DNA of 64,000 nt from DASRTE01 sp035656095 (GTDB lineage: Bacteria > Actinomycetota > Actinomycetes > Jiangellales > Jiangellaceae): contig DASRTE010000005.1 of assembly GCA_035656095.1 (NCBI GenBank), positions 1 through 64,000 on the forward strand, in the 5' to 3' direction. Below the pieces are notes generated by a model. It saw only the letters and a list, made by a program, of their open reading frames with translations. It did not search any database and was not told the origin of the DNA. A program made the position numbers and the translations under genes. Positions 17,019-26,300 of the stretch are shown piece by piece. Positions within the stretch are counted from its first letter, which is position 1. Every line of letters starts with the position of its first letter.

Positions 17019-17255
17019 TCAGAGCGCGCGGGCGGCCGAGACGCTGGCCAGCCGACTGGCTCGGCTGGCCCGACTGGCAGCACGCTCGGCACGGCGCTGG
17101 TGCCGCCGGGCGGCGGCCACGCGCAGAGCCAATCGCTCGTGCTCGGCTTCGGCGAGAAGCTGCTGATACTGCGCTCTCGCGAGGGCTTCACTGATCAACA
17201 ACATGTGCGTACTCCTGACGATCGGGTCGACGTACCGGTGGGTCGTCGCTGTCAT
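17019..17255 (-). CDS. Small Ala/Arg-rich helical protein downstream of whiB7
   Basis: 78-aa protein, not recognised. After a short N-terminus, residues 18-78 form a continuous predicted helix rich in Ala, Arg, Glu and Leu (EALARAQYQQLLAEAEHERL onward), ending in repeats of A-S-R-A-S-R. It is on the same strand as whiB7, 100 bp downstream, so it may be in the whiB7 transcript. A basic, helical, coiled-coil-like product could bind nucleic acid or ribosomes, but that is only inference. A GTG/ATG choice could shorten it to start at MLLISEAL. Confidence 0.55.
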   Translation of the reverse strand: MTATTHRYVDPIVRSTHMLLISEALARAQYQQLLAEAEHERLALRVAAARRHQRRAERAASRASRASRLASVSAARAL

Positions 17256-17355
17256 GGGCTTCTCTCGTTCTGTCGGGAGCTCGGGCTGTCGCCCGGGCCC
17301 TTGTCGGCGCGCCGGTCGACGCGCCGGTTGGTGTTCGCCGCTGCCGCTCGTCGGC

Positions 17356-17631
17356 TCACGCAGCGATCTCGGTCTTGCGCGGACGGCCGCGGGGCCGCTT
17401 GCGCGCCACGACGACGCCGGAGATGAACAGCTCTCCTCCCCAGACGCCCCAGGGCTCGCGTCGCGCACGGGCGCCGGCCAGGCATTGCGATCGGACCGGA
17501 CACTCGTGGCACAGCGACTTGGCGAGCTCGACGTCGGCGGGCGACTCGGCGAACCACAACTCGGGGTCTGTCCGGCAGGGGATCGCCGCGTCGGTGTCGA
17601 CGGCACGGTCGAGAACACTCGCCAGCATCAC
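17356..17631 (-). CDS. whiB7: WhiB7 transcriptional regulator of intrinsic resistance
   Basis: 91-aa iron-sulfur transcription factor. The four cluster-binding Cys are in IPCRTDPELWF and SLCHECPVRSQC; the turn WGVWGGE follows; the C-terminal AT-hook RPRGRPRK is the feature that defines WhiB7 among Wbl proteins. It binds sigma factor and AT-rich DNA next to the -35 box and induces antibiotic resistance genes, including itself. GTG at 17631 is chosen since GGAGG lies 8 bases upstream; ATG at 17628 is next. Expression is probably controlled by the leader upstream (promoter, upstream ORF, terminator), annotated separately. Confidence 0.95.
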   Translation of the reverse strand: MMLASVLDRAVDTDAAIPCRTDPELWFAESPADVELAKSLCHECPVRSQCLAGARARREPWGVWGGELFISGVVVARKRPRGRPRKTEIAA

Positions 17632-17690
17632 AGTGGTCACCTCCCTTCGGGTCTCGGTCCGGATGGAACCTCGACGACCGTGCGGCACAG

Positions 17691-17727
17691 AAAAAGGCCG
17701 CGGTCCCGGGTATCGGGTCCGCGGCCT
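17691..17727 (-). terminator. Intrinsic terminator in the whiB7 leader
   Basis: On the minus strand, stem AGGCCGCGG-x-CCCG pairs with CGGG-x-CCGCGGCCT across a 5-base loop, followed directly by TTTTT. It lies 24 bases after the upstream ORF stop and 60 bases before the whiB7 start, the position of a transcription attenuator. Confidence 0.88.
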
Positions 17728-17750
17728 GGAGGAGGCGCCGGTGGATGCAG

Positions 17751-18002
17751 CTATACCGGTGGTCTCCAGGTCAGGACCCGGGTGCGGGCCTGGTCGTCGG
17801 CGGTGGTGGTCGGCGCGCCCGCCATGGCAGCGGTGCCAGCGGGGGCGACTGTGCCTGCCTGCGGACGCACTCCACCCGTCGACGGGACATCCGTGGACAC
17901 AAGGCGACGCTCCCGCACGCTCCCGAAGCCGAGGGCGCGGACGCCGGAGGTCACCGGCGCGTCGTGGGCGAAGCCGTCGACCGGTCCGCTCTTCGTGATC
18001 AT
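17751..18002 (-). CDS. Upstream ORF (leader peptide) of whiB7
   Basis: 83-codon ORF in the whiB7 5' leader, starting with ATG at 18002 behind AAGGGAGGTG, nearly the same ribosome site as whiB7 itself. It ends with TAG shortly before the terminator hairpin. The encoded peptide (MITKSGPVDGFAHDAPV...TRVLTWRPPV) is low in hydrophobic residues and matches nothing known. In mycobacteria and Streptomyces, stalling of ribosomes on a whiB7 upstream ORF relieves termination; the same logic is inferred here. It might also just be the translated part of an otherwise RNA-acting leader. Confidence 0.65.
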   Translation of the reverse strand: MITKSGPVDGFAHDAPVTSGVRALGFGSVRERRLVSTDVPSTGGVRPQAGTVAPAGTAAMAGAPTTTADDQARTRVLTWRPPV

Positions 18003-18070
18003 CACCGGCACCTCCCTTCGGTCGTTCGTGGGCACGCGACTTCGTCGCGCTGCCCGGGCGTCAGCACGAA

Positions 18071-18110
18071 AGCCTAGACCTTCATCCGGTAAGGAGCAAT
18101 ACATTTATTG
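18071..18110 (-). promoter_or_regulatory. whiB7 promoter with AT-rich activator box
   Basis: Read on minus: -35 TTGCTC (plus 18094-18099), exactly 17 bases, -10 TAGGCT (plus 18071-18076). Directly upstream of the -35 lies the AT-rich run AATAAATGTA (plus 18100-18109), where WhiB7 AT-hooks bind at autoregulated promoters. The box overlaps the stop codon of uvrD2. Confidence 0.8.
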
Positions 18111-20213
18111 ACTCGGATCTCGGCAGAGCGCCAGGACGTCGGATCCGTAACGGTCGAGCTTGGTTCGCCCGACACCCGGAACCGCGGCAAGTGCATGCTC
18201 GTCGTCCGGCCTGGACTCGGCAATCGCCGTGAGCGTGGCGTCGGTGAACACGACGTAGGCGGGCACCTTCTGCTCCTGGGCACGTTCGAGTCGCCAGGCC
18301 CGCAGCCGTTCGAACAGCGCCTCGTCGACCGAGGACGGGCAGTCCGCACACCGGCCGATCTTGCGATCGGCGGCGGCCGAAAGCAGCGCGCCGCACACGC
18401 GGCACCGTTGCGGTGTCCGGGAGCGTACGTGCCGTGCGCGACCGGCGCCCGCCGATACGGCAACGTCGGCGCGGGCGAGATCGGAGGGCCGGACGCCGTC
18501 GAGGAAGCGGCTGGCCCGGCGCGACCCGCGCCCGCCGGGCGTCCTCGAGCACGACCACGACACGCGCAGCCATCGCCGGGCCCGGGTGACTCCCACGTAG
18601 AGCAGGCGGCGCTCCTCGGCGAGCTGGGCGGCGGACTCGGCATAGGCCAACGGCAGGGTGCCCTCGTGGCAGCCGACGACGAAGACCGCGTCCCACTCCA
18701 GCCCCTTGGCCGAGTGCAGTGAGGCCAAGGTCACGCCGTCGGCGACCGGTGCGTGTTGAGCGGACGCCCGTCCCTCGAACTCGGCCACCACGTCGGCGAG
18801 TCCGGCCGACGGATCGGAGGCCACGACCTCCTCCGCGAGCGCGACCACGGCGGCCAGCGACTCCCAGCGCTCACGTGCAGCGCCGGCTCCGGACGGTGGC
18901 CGCGCAGACCAGCCCGCGGACCCCAGCACGGCAGCGGTCGCCGCCGCGGCGTCCGGAGCGTCCGGGTCGGAGTCGCGGGACCGGACGGCGGCGCGCAGCA
19001 GCATCGCCGCCTGCCGCACCTCGGCGCGGTCGAAGAAGCGCTCCGCTCCCCGCACGACATAGGGAACGCCGGCCTCGGACAGAGCCTGTTCGTACGCCTC
19101 GGACTGCGCGTTGACCCGGAACAGCACGGCGATCTCGCGCGCCGGTGTGCCGGAGGCGACCAGATCGGCGATCTCGGCCGCGACCCAGCCCGCCTCGGCG
19201 ATCTCGTCCGGATGCTCGACGAACTCGGCGGCGGGGCCATCGGGTTGCTGGGCCCGCAGCCGTACCCCGGCGCGAGCGGCGGGATCGGTGCCGCGGGACA
19301 GCACGGCGTTGGCCACGGCGACGACCTGTGGGGTGGACCGGTAGTCGCGCACCAGCCGCACCACCCGGCCGTGCGGGTAACGCTCGGCAAACCCGACGAG
19401 GTAGTCGGGTCGGGCTCCGGCGAAGGAGTAGATGGTCTGCGCCGGGTCGCCGACGACGCAGACGTCGTCGCGCTCGCCGAGCCAGAGGTCGACCAGCTTC
19501 TGCTGCACTGGCGAGACGTCCTGGTACTCGTCGACCACGAGGTGCCGGTACTGGGCCCGGACGGCCTCGGCCACACCGGGCCGGCTTGCGAGCAGACCCA
19601 CGGCAGCGAGCAGGATGTCCTCGAGGTCGAGCACTCCGCGATCGGTCTTGACGTCGTCGTAGGCGGCGTAGACCCGGGCAACTGTGCCGGCGTCGACGTC
19701 GGCGACCTCGCGGTGCGCCGCCGCCGCGGCCTTCGGGTAGGCCTCCGGTAACACGTTGCTGACCTTGGCCCACTCGATCTCGGACGCGAGATCGCGCAAG
19801 ACCGTGCGATCGGTGGAGACCCGGCACCGTCCGGCCGCGGCGCCGACGAGGGGAAGCTTCGTGGCGGAGATCTCGGGCAGGTCGGTGCCGGCGACCTGGG
19901 GCCAGAAGTAGCGCGCCTGGCGCAACGCGGCGGAGTGGAAGGTTCGCGCCTGGACACCCTCGACCCCGAGCGACCGCAGGCGGCCACGCATCTCACCGGC
20001 CGCTCGCGTGGTGAACGTGACGGCCAGCACCCGGCGGGGATCGTAGGCGCCGCTCAGCACGCCGTGCGCGATCCGGTGGGTGATGGCCCGGGTCTTGCCG
20101 GTGCCCGCTCCGGCGATGACGCAGACCGGCCCGGTCAGCGTCGTCGCGACATCGCGCTGCTCGGGATCGAGCGCGGCGAGGACGTCGGCACGGCTGCTGG
20201 ACACGGCGCCCAT
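18105..20213 (-). CDS. uvrD2: UvrD2-type DNA helicase with HRDC domain
   Basis: 702-aa superfamily 1 helicase. Motif I is CVIAGAGTGKTRAITHR, motif II VVDEYQDVSP, motif III GDPAQTIYSFAGA, motif V LHSAKGLEWDAVFV and motif VI YVGVTRAR. A tetracysteine motif (CRVCGALL and CADCPSS) and a C-terminal HRDC domain (from about residue 625) mark it as UvrD2, essential or important for genome maintenance in mycobacteria. Length matches the 700-aa M. tuberculosis protein. ATG at 20213 is preferred over the Met at 20291, as homologues begin near the SSSRADVLAALDPEQ segment. Its 3' end overlaps the whiB7 promoter. Confidence 0.95.
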   Translation of the reverse strand: MGAVSSSRADVLAALDPEQRDVATTLTGPVCVIAGAGTGKTRAITHRIAHGVLSGAYDPRRVLAVTFTTRAAGEMRGRLRSLGVEGVQARTFHSAALRQARYFWPQVAGTDLPEISATKLPLVGAAAGRCRVSTDRTVLRDLASEIEWAKVSNVLPEAYPKAAAAAHREVADVDAGTVARVYAAYDDVKTDRGVLDLEDILLAAVGLLASRPGVAEAVRAQYRHLVVDEYQDVSPVQQKLVDLWLGERDDVCVVGDPAQTIYSFAGARPDYLVGFAERYPHGRVVRLVRDYRSTPQVVAVANAVLSRGTDPAARAGVRLRAQQPDGPAAEFVEHPDEIAEAGWVAAEIADLVASGTPAREIAVLFRVNAQSEAYEQALSEAGVPYVVRGAERFFDRAEVRQAAMLLRAAVRSRDSDPDAPDAAAATAAVLGSAGWSARPPSGAGAARERWESLAAVVALAEEVVASDPSAGLADVVAEFEGRASAQHAPVADGVTLASLHSAKGLEWDAVFVVGCHEGTLPLAYAESAAQLAEERRLLYVGVTRARRWLRVSWSCSRTPGGRGSRRASRFLDGVRPSDLARADVAVSAGAGRARHVRSRTPQRCRVCGALLSAAADRKIGRCADCPSSVDEALFERLRAWRLERAQEQKVPAYVVFTDATLTAIAESRPDDEHALAAVPGVGRTKLDRYGSDVLALCRDPSQ

Positions 20214-20364
20214 CCTGGCAGTCCGCGCCGACGTCCGGGCTGTCGCGGCAGCACCGGTGGACCGCCCCGTCACCTCGGCGGCATGGCTCACGGCCGGTGG
20301 AGGAACACTGGTGGAAGGTTCTGCGTTGTCGCTTTCGTCCCCCTACGTACCGACCGGAGCGTCG

Positions 20365-20604
20365 ATGTCCTTCACGATGTACAGCACCGCCTGGTGCGGC
20401 TACTGTCGCCGGCTCAAGCGCGTGCTCGAACGTGACGGCATCACCTTCGCCGAGGTGGACATCGACTCCGACCCCGCAGCGGCTGAGCTCGTCCGCTCGG
20501 TCAACGGGGGGAACGCGACCGTTCCCACGCTGGTCTTCGCCGACGGCTCGGCACTGACCAACCCCACGGCCGACGAGGTCAGGGCCAAGCTGCCTGACCG
20601 TTGA
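20365..20604 (+). CDS. mrx1: Mycoredoxin / glutaredoxin-like protein
   Basis: 79-aa thioredoxin-fold oxidoreductase with active site STAWCGYCRRLKRVL; the CGYC dithiol and size match mycoredoxin-1 (Rv3198A), which reduces mycothiol mixed disulfides in the cytoplasm. The cis-Pro region is GNATVPTLVFADG. ATG at 20365 is used; the frame is open upstream. Divergent from uvrD2, as in mycobacteria. Its last codons (LPDR) and stop lie inside a long inverted repeat, which has set the C-terminus. Confidence 0.93.
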   Translation: MSFTMYSTAWCGYCRRLKRVLERDGITFAEVDIDSDPAAAELVRSVNGGNATVPTLVFADGSALTNPTADEVRAKLPDR

Positions 20605-20687
20605 TCACGTTCACCATGCTTGGGGTCGGTTCACCAGGCTCCTGCGCCTGGTGAACGGTCCACCAGGGTGGTGAACGTGATCAACGG
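20593..20687. repeat. Long double-hairpin inverted repeat, copy 2
   Basis: Outer arms pair over 19 perfect bases (CCGTTGATCACGTTCACCA, 20598-20616, with 20669-20687). Inner arms GTTCACCAGGC (about 20629-20639) and GCCTGGTGAAC (about 20646-20656) give a second hairpin. The first 24 bases are identical to copy 1 at 5604. It lies between the convergent mycoredoxin and nudC genes and overlaps the mycoredoxin stop. Confidence 0.88.
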
Positions 20688-20704
20688 GACACTCGCGACG
20701 GGCA

Positions 20705-21616
20705 TCACCAGGGGCTCGAGGGCAGTTCGGAGCCGTACCACCCCTCGACCAGGCGTCTCGAGATCGACGCCGACGGCGACAGGAGCAGCTCGCCGGACTT
20801 CAGGGCCGCAACCAGCTGGTCGCGGGTGTACCAATGCGCTTCGACGATCTCCGCGCCGTCGGGACGTGGTTCGGCGCCGCCGGCACGGGCATAGAAGCCG
20901 AGCATGAGGTTGGACGGGAACGGCCAGGGCTGGCTGCCCGCGTACCGAGAGGACGTGACGACGATCCCGGTCTCCTCGGCGACCTCGCGGACCACCGCCT
21001 GCTCCGGCGACTCTCCCGGCTCGACGAAGCCGGCGACGGTCGAGAACCGCCCCGGCGGGCTCTGCACGTTCCTGGCCAGCAGGCACCGGTCGTCCTGGTC
21101 GGTCACCAGCACGATCACCGCAGGATCCGTTCGGGGGAAGTGCTCGGACCCGTCGACCGGACACCGGCGGACGTGGCCCGCGAACGTCACCTCGGTGACC
21201 GCACCGCATCGGGAGCAGTGGCCGTGCGCCCGATGCCAGTTCGAGAGCGCGACGGCATGGACCATGAGCCCGCCGTCATGGACGTCGAGCACCATCGACG
21301 CCTGCCGCAACGTCACAGCGTCCGGGTCGGGGTGGGCTCCGTCGACGTGGACCGTGAAGTACGCGAGTCCGGCGTCGTCGACGCCGAGGAAGAAGCGCTC
21401 CCCCGCGGGGAGGTCAGACGGCGACACCGTGACGAGCCTCCCGTCGCGCACCGGTGCCCGGCCGTCGCCGACGACGAACCCGCGGCTCGCCGGGTCCGCC
21501 CAGGCCGCGGCGAGCCAGGCGTCGTCGGTGCGGCGGTGCGCCGCGCGGTCGACCTCGGCGTGTGCCAGCGCGAGCGGCGCCAGCAGGGAATGCGTCGGCC
21601 CGCCGTTGTCCTCCAC
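20705..21616 (-). CDS. nudC: NADH pyrophosphatase NudC
   Basis: 303-aa NUDIX enzyme that cleaves NAD(H) to NMN(H) and AMP and can remove NAD caps from RNA. It has the NudC N-terminal domain, a zinc ribbon (HCSRCGAVTE and RRCPVDGSEHFPRTDPAVIV; the fourth ligand is not obvious), the NUDIX box GFVEPGESPEQAVVREVAEE and the NudC signature SQPWPFPSNLMLGF. GTG at 21616 follows a GGGAG stretch; an upstream GTG at 21667 would add 17 residues. Divergent from the purine phosphorylase gene. Same neighbourhood as Rv3199c. Confidence 0.95.
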   Translation of the reverse strand: MEDNGGPTHSLLAPLALAHAEVDRAAHRRTDDAWLAAAWADPASRGFVVGDGRAPVRDGRLVTVSPSDLPAGERFFLGVDDAGLAYFTVHVDGAHPDPDAVTLRQASMVLDVHDGGLMVHAVALSNWHRAHGHCSRCGAVTEVTFAGHVRRCPVDGSEHFPRTDPAVIVLVTDQDDRCLLARNVQSPPGRFSTVAGFVEPGESPEQAVVREVAEETGIVVTSSRYAGSQPWPFPSNLMLGFYARAGGAEPRPDGAEIVEAHWYTRDQLVAALKSGELLLSPSASISRRLVEGWYGSELPSSPW

Positions 21617-21702
21617 GGCTCCCGACCCTAGGTGCACACCGCCGGGCTCGCGCGAGCCGGTCCGCACCGTGCGCCCGACGGCTGCCGCTACCGTCGTCGC
21701 TC

Positions 21703-22407
21703 GTGAGCATCCACATCGGGGCCCAGCCGGGCGAGATAGCCGAGACCGTCCTGCTGCCCGGTGATCCGGTGCGCGCCCGGTGGATCGCCGAGACCTATCT
21801 CGACGACATCACCTGCTACTCCCGCACCCGCAACATGCTGGGGTTCACCGGTACCTACAGGGGCAGGCGGCTGTCGGTCCAGGGCACCGGGATGGGGCAG
21901 CCATCGCTGGCGATCTACGTTCACGAGTTGTTGACCGACTACGGCGCTCGCACGCTGCTACGAGTCGGCTCGTGCGGTGCTCTGGCGGCGAAGGTGGCCG
22001 TACGTGACCTCGTGATCGCGATGAGCGCCTGCACCGACTCGTCGATGAATCGACTGCGCTTCGAGGGCGTCGACTACGCACCCACCGCTGACTTCGATCT
22101 GCTCCGAGCATGCGTCGACGAGGCCGAGCGCGCCGGCCTGCCCCACCACGTGGGTTCGATCGCGGCGTGGGACTCCTTCTACTCCGACCGGCCCGAACTG
22201 TTGAGGCGACTCGGTGAGTACGGCGTCCTCGCCATCGACATGGAGACCGCGGCCCTCTACACGCTGGCCGCCAAACACGGCGCCCGTGCGCTCACGCTCT
22301 GCACAGCCAGCGACAGCCTCGTCACCGGCGAGGAGACCTCCGCCGACGAGCGGGAGCGCACGTTCTCCACGATGGCCGAGCTCGCGCTGGCCACGGTGTC
22401 GCGCTAG
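21703..22407 (+). CDS. deoD: Purine-nucleoside phosphorylase, DeoD type
   Basis: 234-aa hexameric-type nucleoside phosphorylase (PNP/UDP family). Phosphate-binding GDPVRARWIAETYL, GTGMGQPSLAIYVHEL, LLRVGSCGAL, the ribose site VLAIDMETAALYTLA and TASDSLVTGEETSADER are all DeoD-like. It cleaves purine (deoxy)nucleosides with phosphate in salvage. GTG start at 21703. No equivalent sits here in M. tuberculosis, so this is a local addition to the conserved block. Confidence 0.94.
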   Translation: MSIHIGAQPGEIAETVLLPGDPVRARWIAETYLDDITCYSRTRNMLGFTGTYRGRRLSVQGTGMGQPSLAIYVHELLTDYGARTLLRVGSCGALAAKVAVRDLVIAMSACTDSSMNRLRFEGVDYAPTADFDLLRACVDEAERAGLPHHVGSIAAWDSFYSDRPELLRRLGEYGVLAIDMETAALYTLAAKHGARALTLCTASDSLVTGEETSADERERTFSTMAELALATVSR

Positions 22408-22450
22408 CGGCCCACTCGGCGCTGGCGCCTTGGGTCCACGCCTCGGCGCT

Positions 22451-22515
22451 GTGAAGATCGTCGTGCAGCCCTCGGCAGGGCGGTGAGCGTGCCTGGTCTG
22501 CACGACGATCTTCAC
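22451..22515. repeat. Perfect 18-bp inverted repeat downstream of deoD
   Basis: GTGAAGATCGTCGTGCAG (22451-22468) pairs perfectly with 22498-22515 across a 29-base loop that contains a smaller GC-rich hairpin (CCCTCGGCAGGG). Its sequence differs from the GTTGATCA family. It lies between two same-direction genes and could end deoD transcription, although no T-run follows. Confidence 0.75.
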
Positions 22516-22576
22516 GACCGGGCGGTGCGGGCGGGTACGGCGGGCCCCACCAAGCCCGACGGCTAGCCTCGTGACC

Positions 22577-23353
22577 ATGGCGCGGTTGCGGTTCGGCACG
22601 CTGAACCTGCTGCACGGCCTTGCCGTCGAGACCGGACAGGTCCTGGAGTCCGACCTGCGAACGGCGGCGGCCGCGGTTGACGCCGACGTGCTCGGGCTCC
22701 AGGAGGTGGACCGGGGTCAGCCACGAAGCGGCAAGTCCGACCAGGCGGGTGTCGTCGCGGACGAACTGGACGCGCCGTGGTGGCGGTTCGCGCCGGCGCT
22801 GACGGGCACGCCGCAGGGCCGCTGGACACAGGCCGACCCGCTCGGCGACACGCCCGGGCCGGCCTACGGCGTCGCCCTGGTGTCGCGGCTGCGAGTCCTG
22901 CAGTGGGCGGCCCGTCGTTTCCCTCCGGCGCCGGTCAGACTCCCATTGAACGTCGCGGGACGGCGTGGGCTCACCCGCGTGGCCGACGAACCGAGGGTCG
23001 CGCTCGCCGCGATCGTCATCGGACCCGACGGACCCTTCACGGTCGCGACCGCCCACCTCTCGTTCGTGCCGGGCTGGAACGTTCGGCAGTTGCTGAGCGT
23101 GACCCGGTGGCTCTCGACGCTGCCGGGGCCGAGACTGCTGCTTGGCGACCTCAACCTGCCCGGACGGCTGCCAGGCGAGCTGACCCGCTGGGCCGAGCTG
23201 GGTCGAGCGCCCACGTACCCGGCGTGGCGGCCGCGGGTCCAGTGGGACCACGTCCTCGGCCACGGCATCGAACCCAACGCCGTGCGGGCCGTCGCCGCGC
23301 GGCGGCTGGTGGTCTCGGATCACACCGCCCTGACGGTCGAGATCGGCTGGTGA
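22577..23353 (+). CDS. Endonuclease/exonuclease/phosphatase family protein
   Basis: 258-aa EEP-fold metal-dependent hydrolase. Motifs: RFGTLNLLHG (Asn), VLGLQEVDRG (Glu), VATAHLSFVP (His), LLLGDLNLPG (Asp-x-Asn) and the terminal SDHTALTVEIGW (Asp-His). All catalytic elements are present. The substrate (DNA, phospholipid or inositol phosphate) cannot be told from sequence. ATG at 22577; GTG two codons upstream is possible. It converges on adnB with only 7 bases between the stops. Confidence 0.9.
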   Translation: MARLRFGTLNLLHGLAVETGQVLESDLRTAAAAVDADVLGLQEVDRGQPRSGKSDQAGVVADELDAPWWRFAPALTGTPQGRWTQADPLGDTPGPAYGVALVSRLRVLQWAARRFPPAPVRLPLNVAGRRGLTRVADEPRVALAAIVIGPDGPFTVATAHLSFVPGWNVRQLLSVTRWLSTLPGPRLLLGDLNLPGRLPGELTRWAELGRAPTYPAWRPRVQWDHVLGHGIEPNAVRAVAARRLVVSDHTALTVEIGW

Positions 23354-23360
23354 TCCGCGG

Positions 23361-26300
23361 TCAGGCGGTTCGCACCACCGGAACGGACCGGATCAGCGCA
23401 TCGAGCGCCGTCTCGTCGAGCAGGTCGACCGGTCGGACCGTGAGGTTCTCACGGACGTGGTGGAACGCCGCCCCGACGCGCGTGAGCGGGAGCCCGCGGA
23501 GGCGGGCGAAGGCCAGCCGGTAGGCGGCCAGCTGGATCGCACGCACCGTCTCCTCGGCCGGGCTGCGGGGCGGGCGGCCGGTCTTCCAGTCGACCACCTC
23601 GACGCCGTCGCCGTCGGCAGGGAACACGGCGTCGGCGCGGCCCCGGACGAGGACGCCGGCGATCAGCAGCTCGAACGGAGCCTCGACCTCGACGGGGGTG
23701 CGGCCGGCCCACTCGGAGGCGAGAAACGCGTCTTGCAAGGAGGCCAGCTCACGGTCGTGTGCGGCTCCCTCGTCGGCCGATCCGGGCAGCTCGTCGACGT
23801 CGAGCAAACGCGGATTCCCCCACCGCGACTCGAGCCAGGCATGGAACAGGGTGCCGCGCCGCGCCAGCGGCGCCGGTGCCCGAGGGACCGGCCGGCGGAT
23901 GTCACGCGCCAGCCCCCGCGCGTCGTCGCGCAGTTGGACCAGCCGGGACACGGACAGATGCTCGGGCAACGGCACCTCGACCGGCCGTTCCATCGCAGAC
24001 CGGTCCCGCTCGGCGAGAAGCGTGGCGACCTCGTCGTCCCACTCGGCCGCCGCCGCCGCGATCTCGGCCTCTGCCAGCAGGTCCGCGGCATCGTCGCCGG
24101 TGCCGGCCGCGCGGATCAGCGCGGCACCCTCCTCGACCGCCGCTCGCCGGCCGGCGAGCGGGTCGTAGGGCCAGTGGAGGTCGTCGACGAGGTCGGCGAG
24201 CGGATTGACCTCGCCGGGGTCGTCGACCCAGACCCCGACCGCGCCTGCGCCGGCCGCACACGCCTCGCGGATCTCCGTGAGGAACGCCGACGGCACCCGG
24301 GCCAGCTTCCCGTCGCCCCACAGGTAGCCGCTGCAGACGAGCAGACCGCGCGCGCGGGTGGCTGCGACATACGCGAGTCGCCGCTCTTCCAGCCGACCGG
24401 CCCGGCCGCACTCCTGGACGAAGTGACGGACGGCGTCACGGGCGTCCTGCTGGTCGCGGGCACCGTCGAGGCCGAAGACCGGCAGTGCGGCGAGGTCGCC
24501 GCGCAACGGGTACGGCAGCTCCCCCGGCCCGCCGAGCCACGCGCGGTCGGTGGCATGACCGGCCGGGAACACGCCGTCGACGAGTCCGGCGACGAACACG
24601 GCGTCCCACTCGAGGCCCTTGGCACCGTGCACGGTCAGCACCTGGATCTGGTCGCCCAACACCTCCACCTCCCCGGGACGCAGGCCGCGCTCCGCAATCT
24701 CCGCGGCGTCGAGATAGGCCAGGAAGGCCGACAGCGTCGGCGCCTCACCGGAGGCGGCGAACTCGGTCACGACGTCGAGGAAGCGATCCAGGTTGGTGCG
24801 ACCACCGGCGCGGAGCCCGGCCGCGACCTCCACGTCCAGGCCGAGGGTCCGCTCGACGTCGTGGACGAGATCGGGCAGGGGCTGGCCGGACCGTCTGCGC
24901 AGGGCGCGAAGCTCGCCGGACAGGCCGGCGAGCCGGCGGCCGCCGTCGGCGGAGAACCAGCCATCCCTCGGCAGGGAGTCGAGCGCGTCGACGATGCTGC
25001 GGTCGTCGACCTCGTCAGGGTCGGCGTCCGGCGCGTGGTCGCCGCGGACGAGGACGCGCGACCAGCGGGCGAGGGCGTCGAGATCGCGTGGACCGATGCG
25101 CCACCGCGCACCCGTCAGCAGGCGCATCAGGGCGTCGCCGCGGGCAGGATCGGCGATCACGCGCAGTGTGGCGACGACGTCGCCGACCTCCGGCGTCGCG
25201 AGCAGCCCGCCGACGCCGACGACCTGAACCGGCAGGCCGGCCGCGCGCAGCGCGGCATCGATCCGCGGGATCTGCGACCGGTTGCGGACCAGCACCGCGG
25301 CTGAGCGCCTCTCGGCTGACCCGTCCCAGTACGCCCGGGCCCGGCGGGCGACGTCGGCGGCCTCGTCGTCGGCGGTGAGGTGGAGCGACACGACGACATC
25401 GCCACCGGCCCGACCCTCGAACGAGCTGAGCACCGGAACATCGAGGCCCTCGGCCCGCAACGGCTCGGCCAGCCGGTTGGCCACCGAGAGGATCCGCTCG
25501 CCGTTACGGAAGCTCGTCGTCAGGGCGCTCTGCTCGGCGTCGGCGCCGGTGCCGGCCCGGAACTCCCGACGGAAGGTCGTCAGCGTGCCCGCGCTGGCTC
25601 CCCGCCACCCGTAGATCGACTGGCAGGGGTCGCCGACCGCGGTGACCGCGTGCCCGCCGCCGAACAGCGCACGGAGAAGCACCAGCTGGGCATGGCTGGT
25701 GTCCTGGTACTCGTCGAGCAGGACGACGGAGAACCGCTCCCGTTCACCCGCACCGACCTCGGGGAAGTCGACCGCGAGCCGCGCCGCCAGTTCCGCCTGG
25801 TCGCCGAAGTCGACGACCTCGTTGGCGCGCTTGAGGGAGCGGAACGCCTCGACGAGCGGCACGAGCTGCGCCCTGGCGTCCTGGACCGCCAAGGCGTCGC
25901 GGACCTCCTGGTAGTAGGGCCCACGCATCCGGGGCACGGTGGGCAGCGCGTCGACCTCTGCTCGCAGCTCCCGGGCGACGTCGATCAGGCGGGACGGGTC
26001 GACCAGGTGCCCCGACAGGTCGCCGTGCAGCGAGAGCGCCTGCTCGGCCACCGTGGACGGTGCGTGGGTGACGTGGTCCATCTCGCCGGCGTACGCCTCC
26101 ACCACCCGCGTCGCGTACTGCCATGCCACGGCCTCCGTGACCAGCCTGGCCGTGGGTTCGCGGCCGAGCCGCAGCGCGTGCTCGCCCACGATCCGGCCGG
26201 CCAACGCGTCATAGGTGACGACCGTGGGCTCACCGTCGAGCACCGTCGGGTCGGCCGTGAGCGCGGCGTCGAGCACGCCGTGCGCGGCGAGCTGCCCCAG

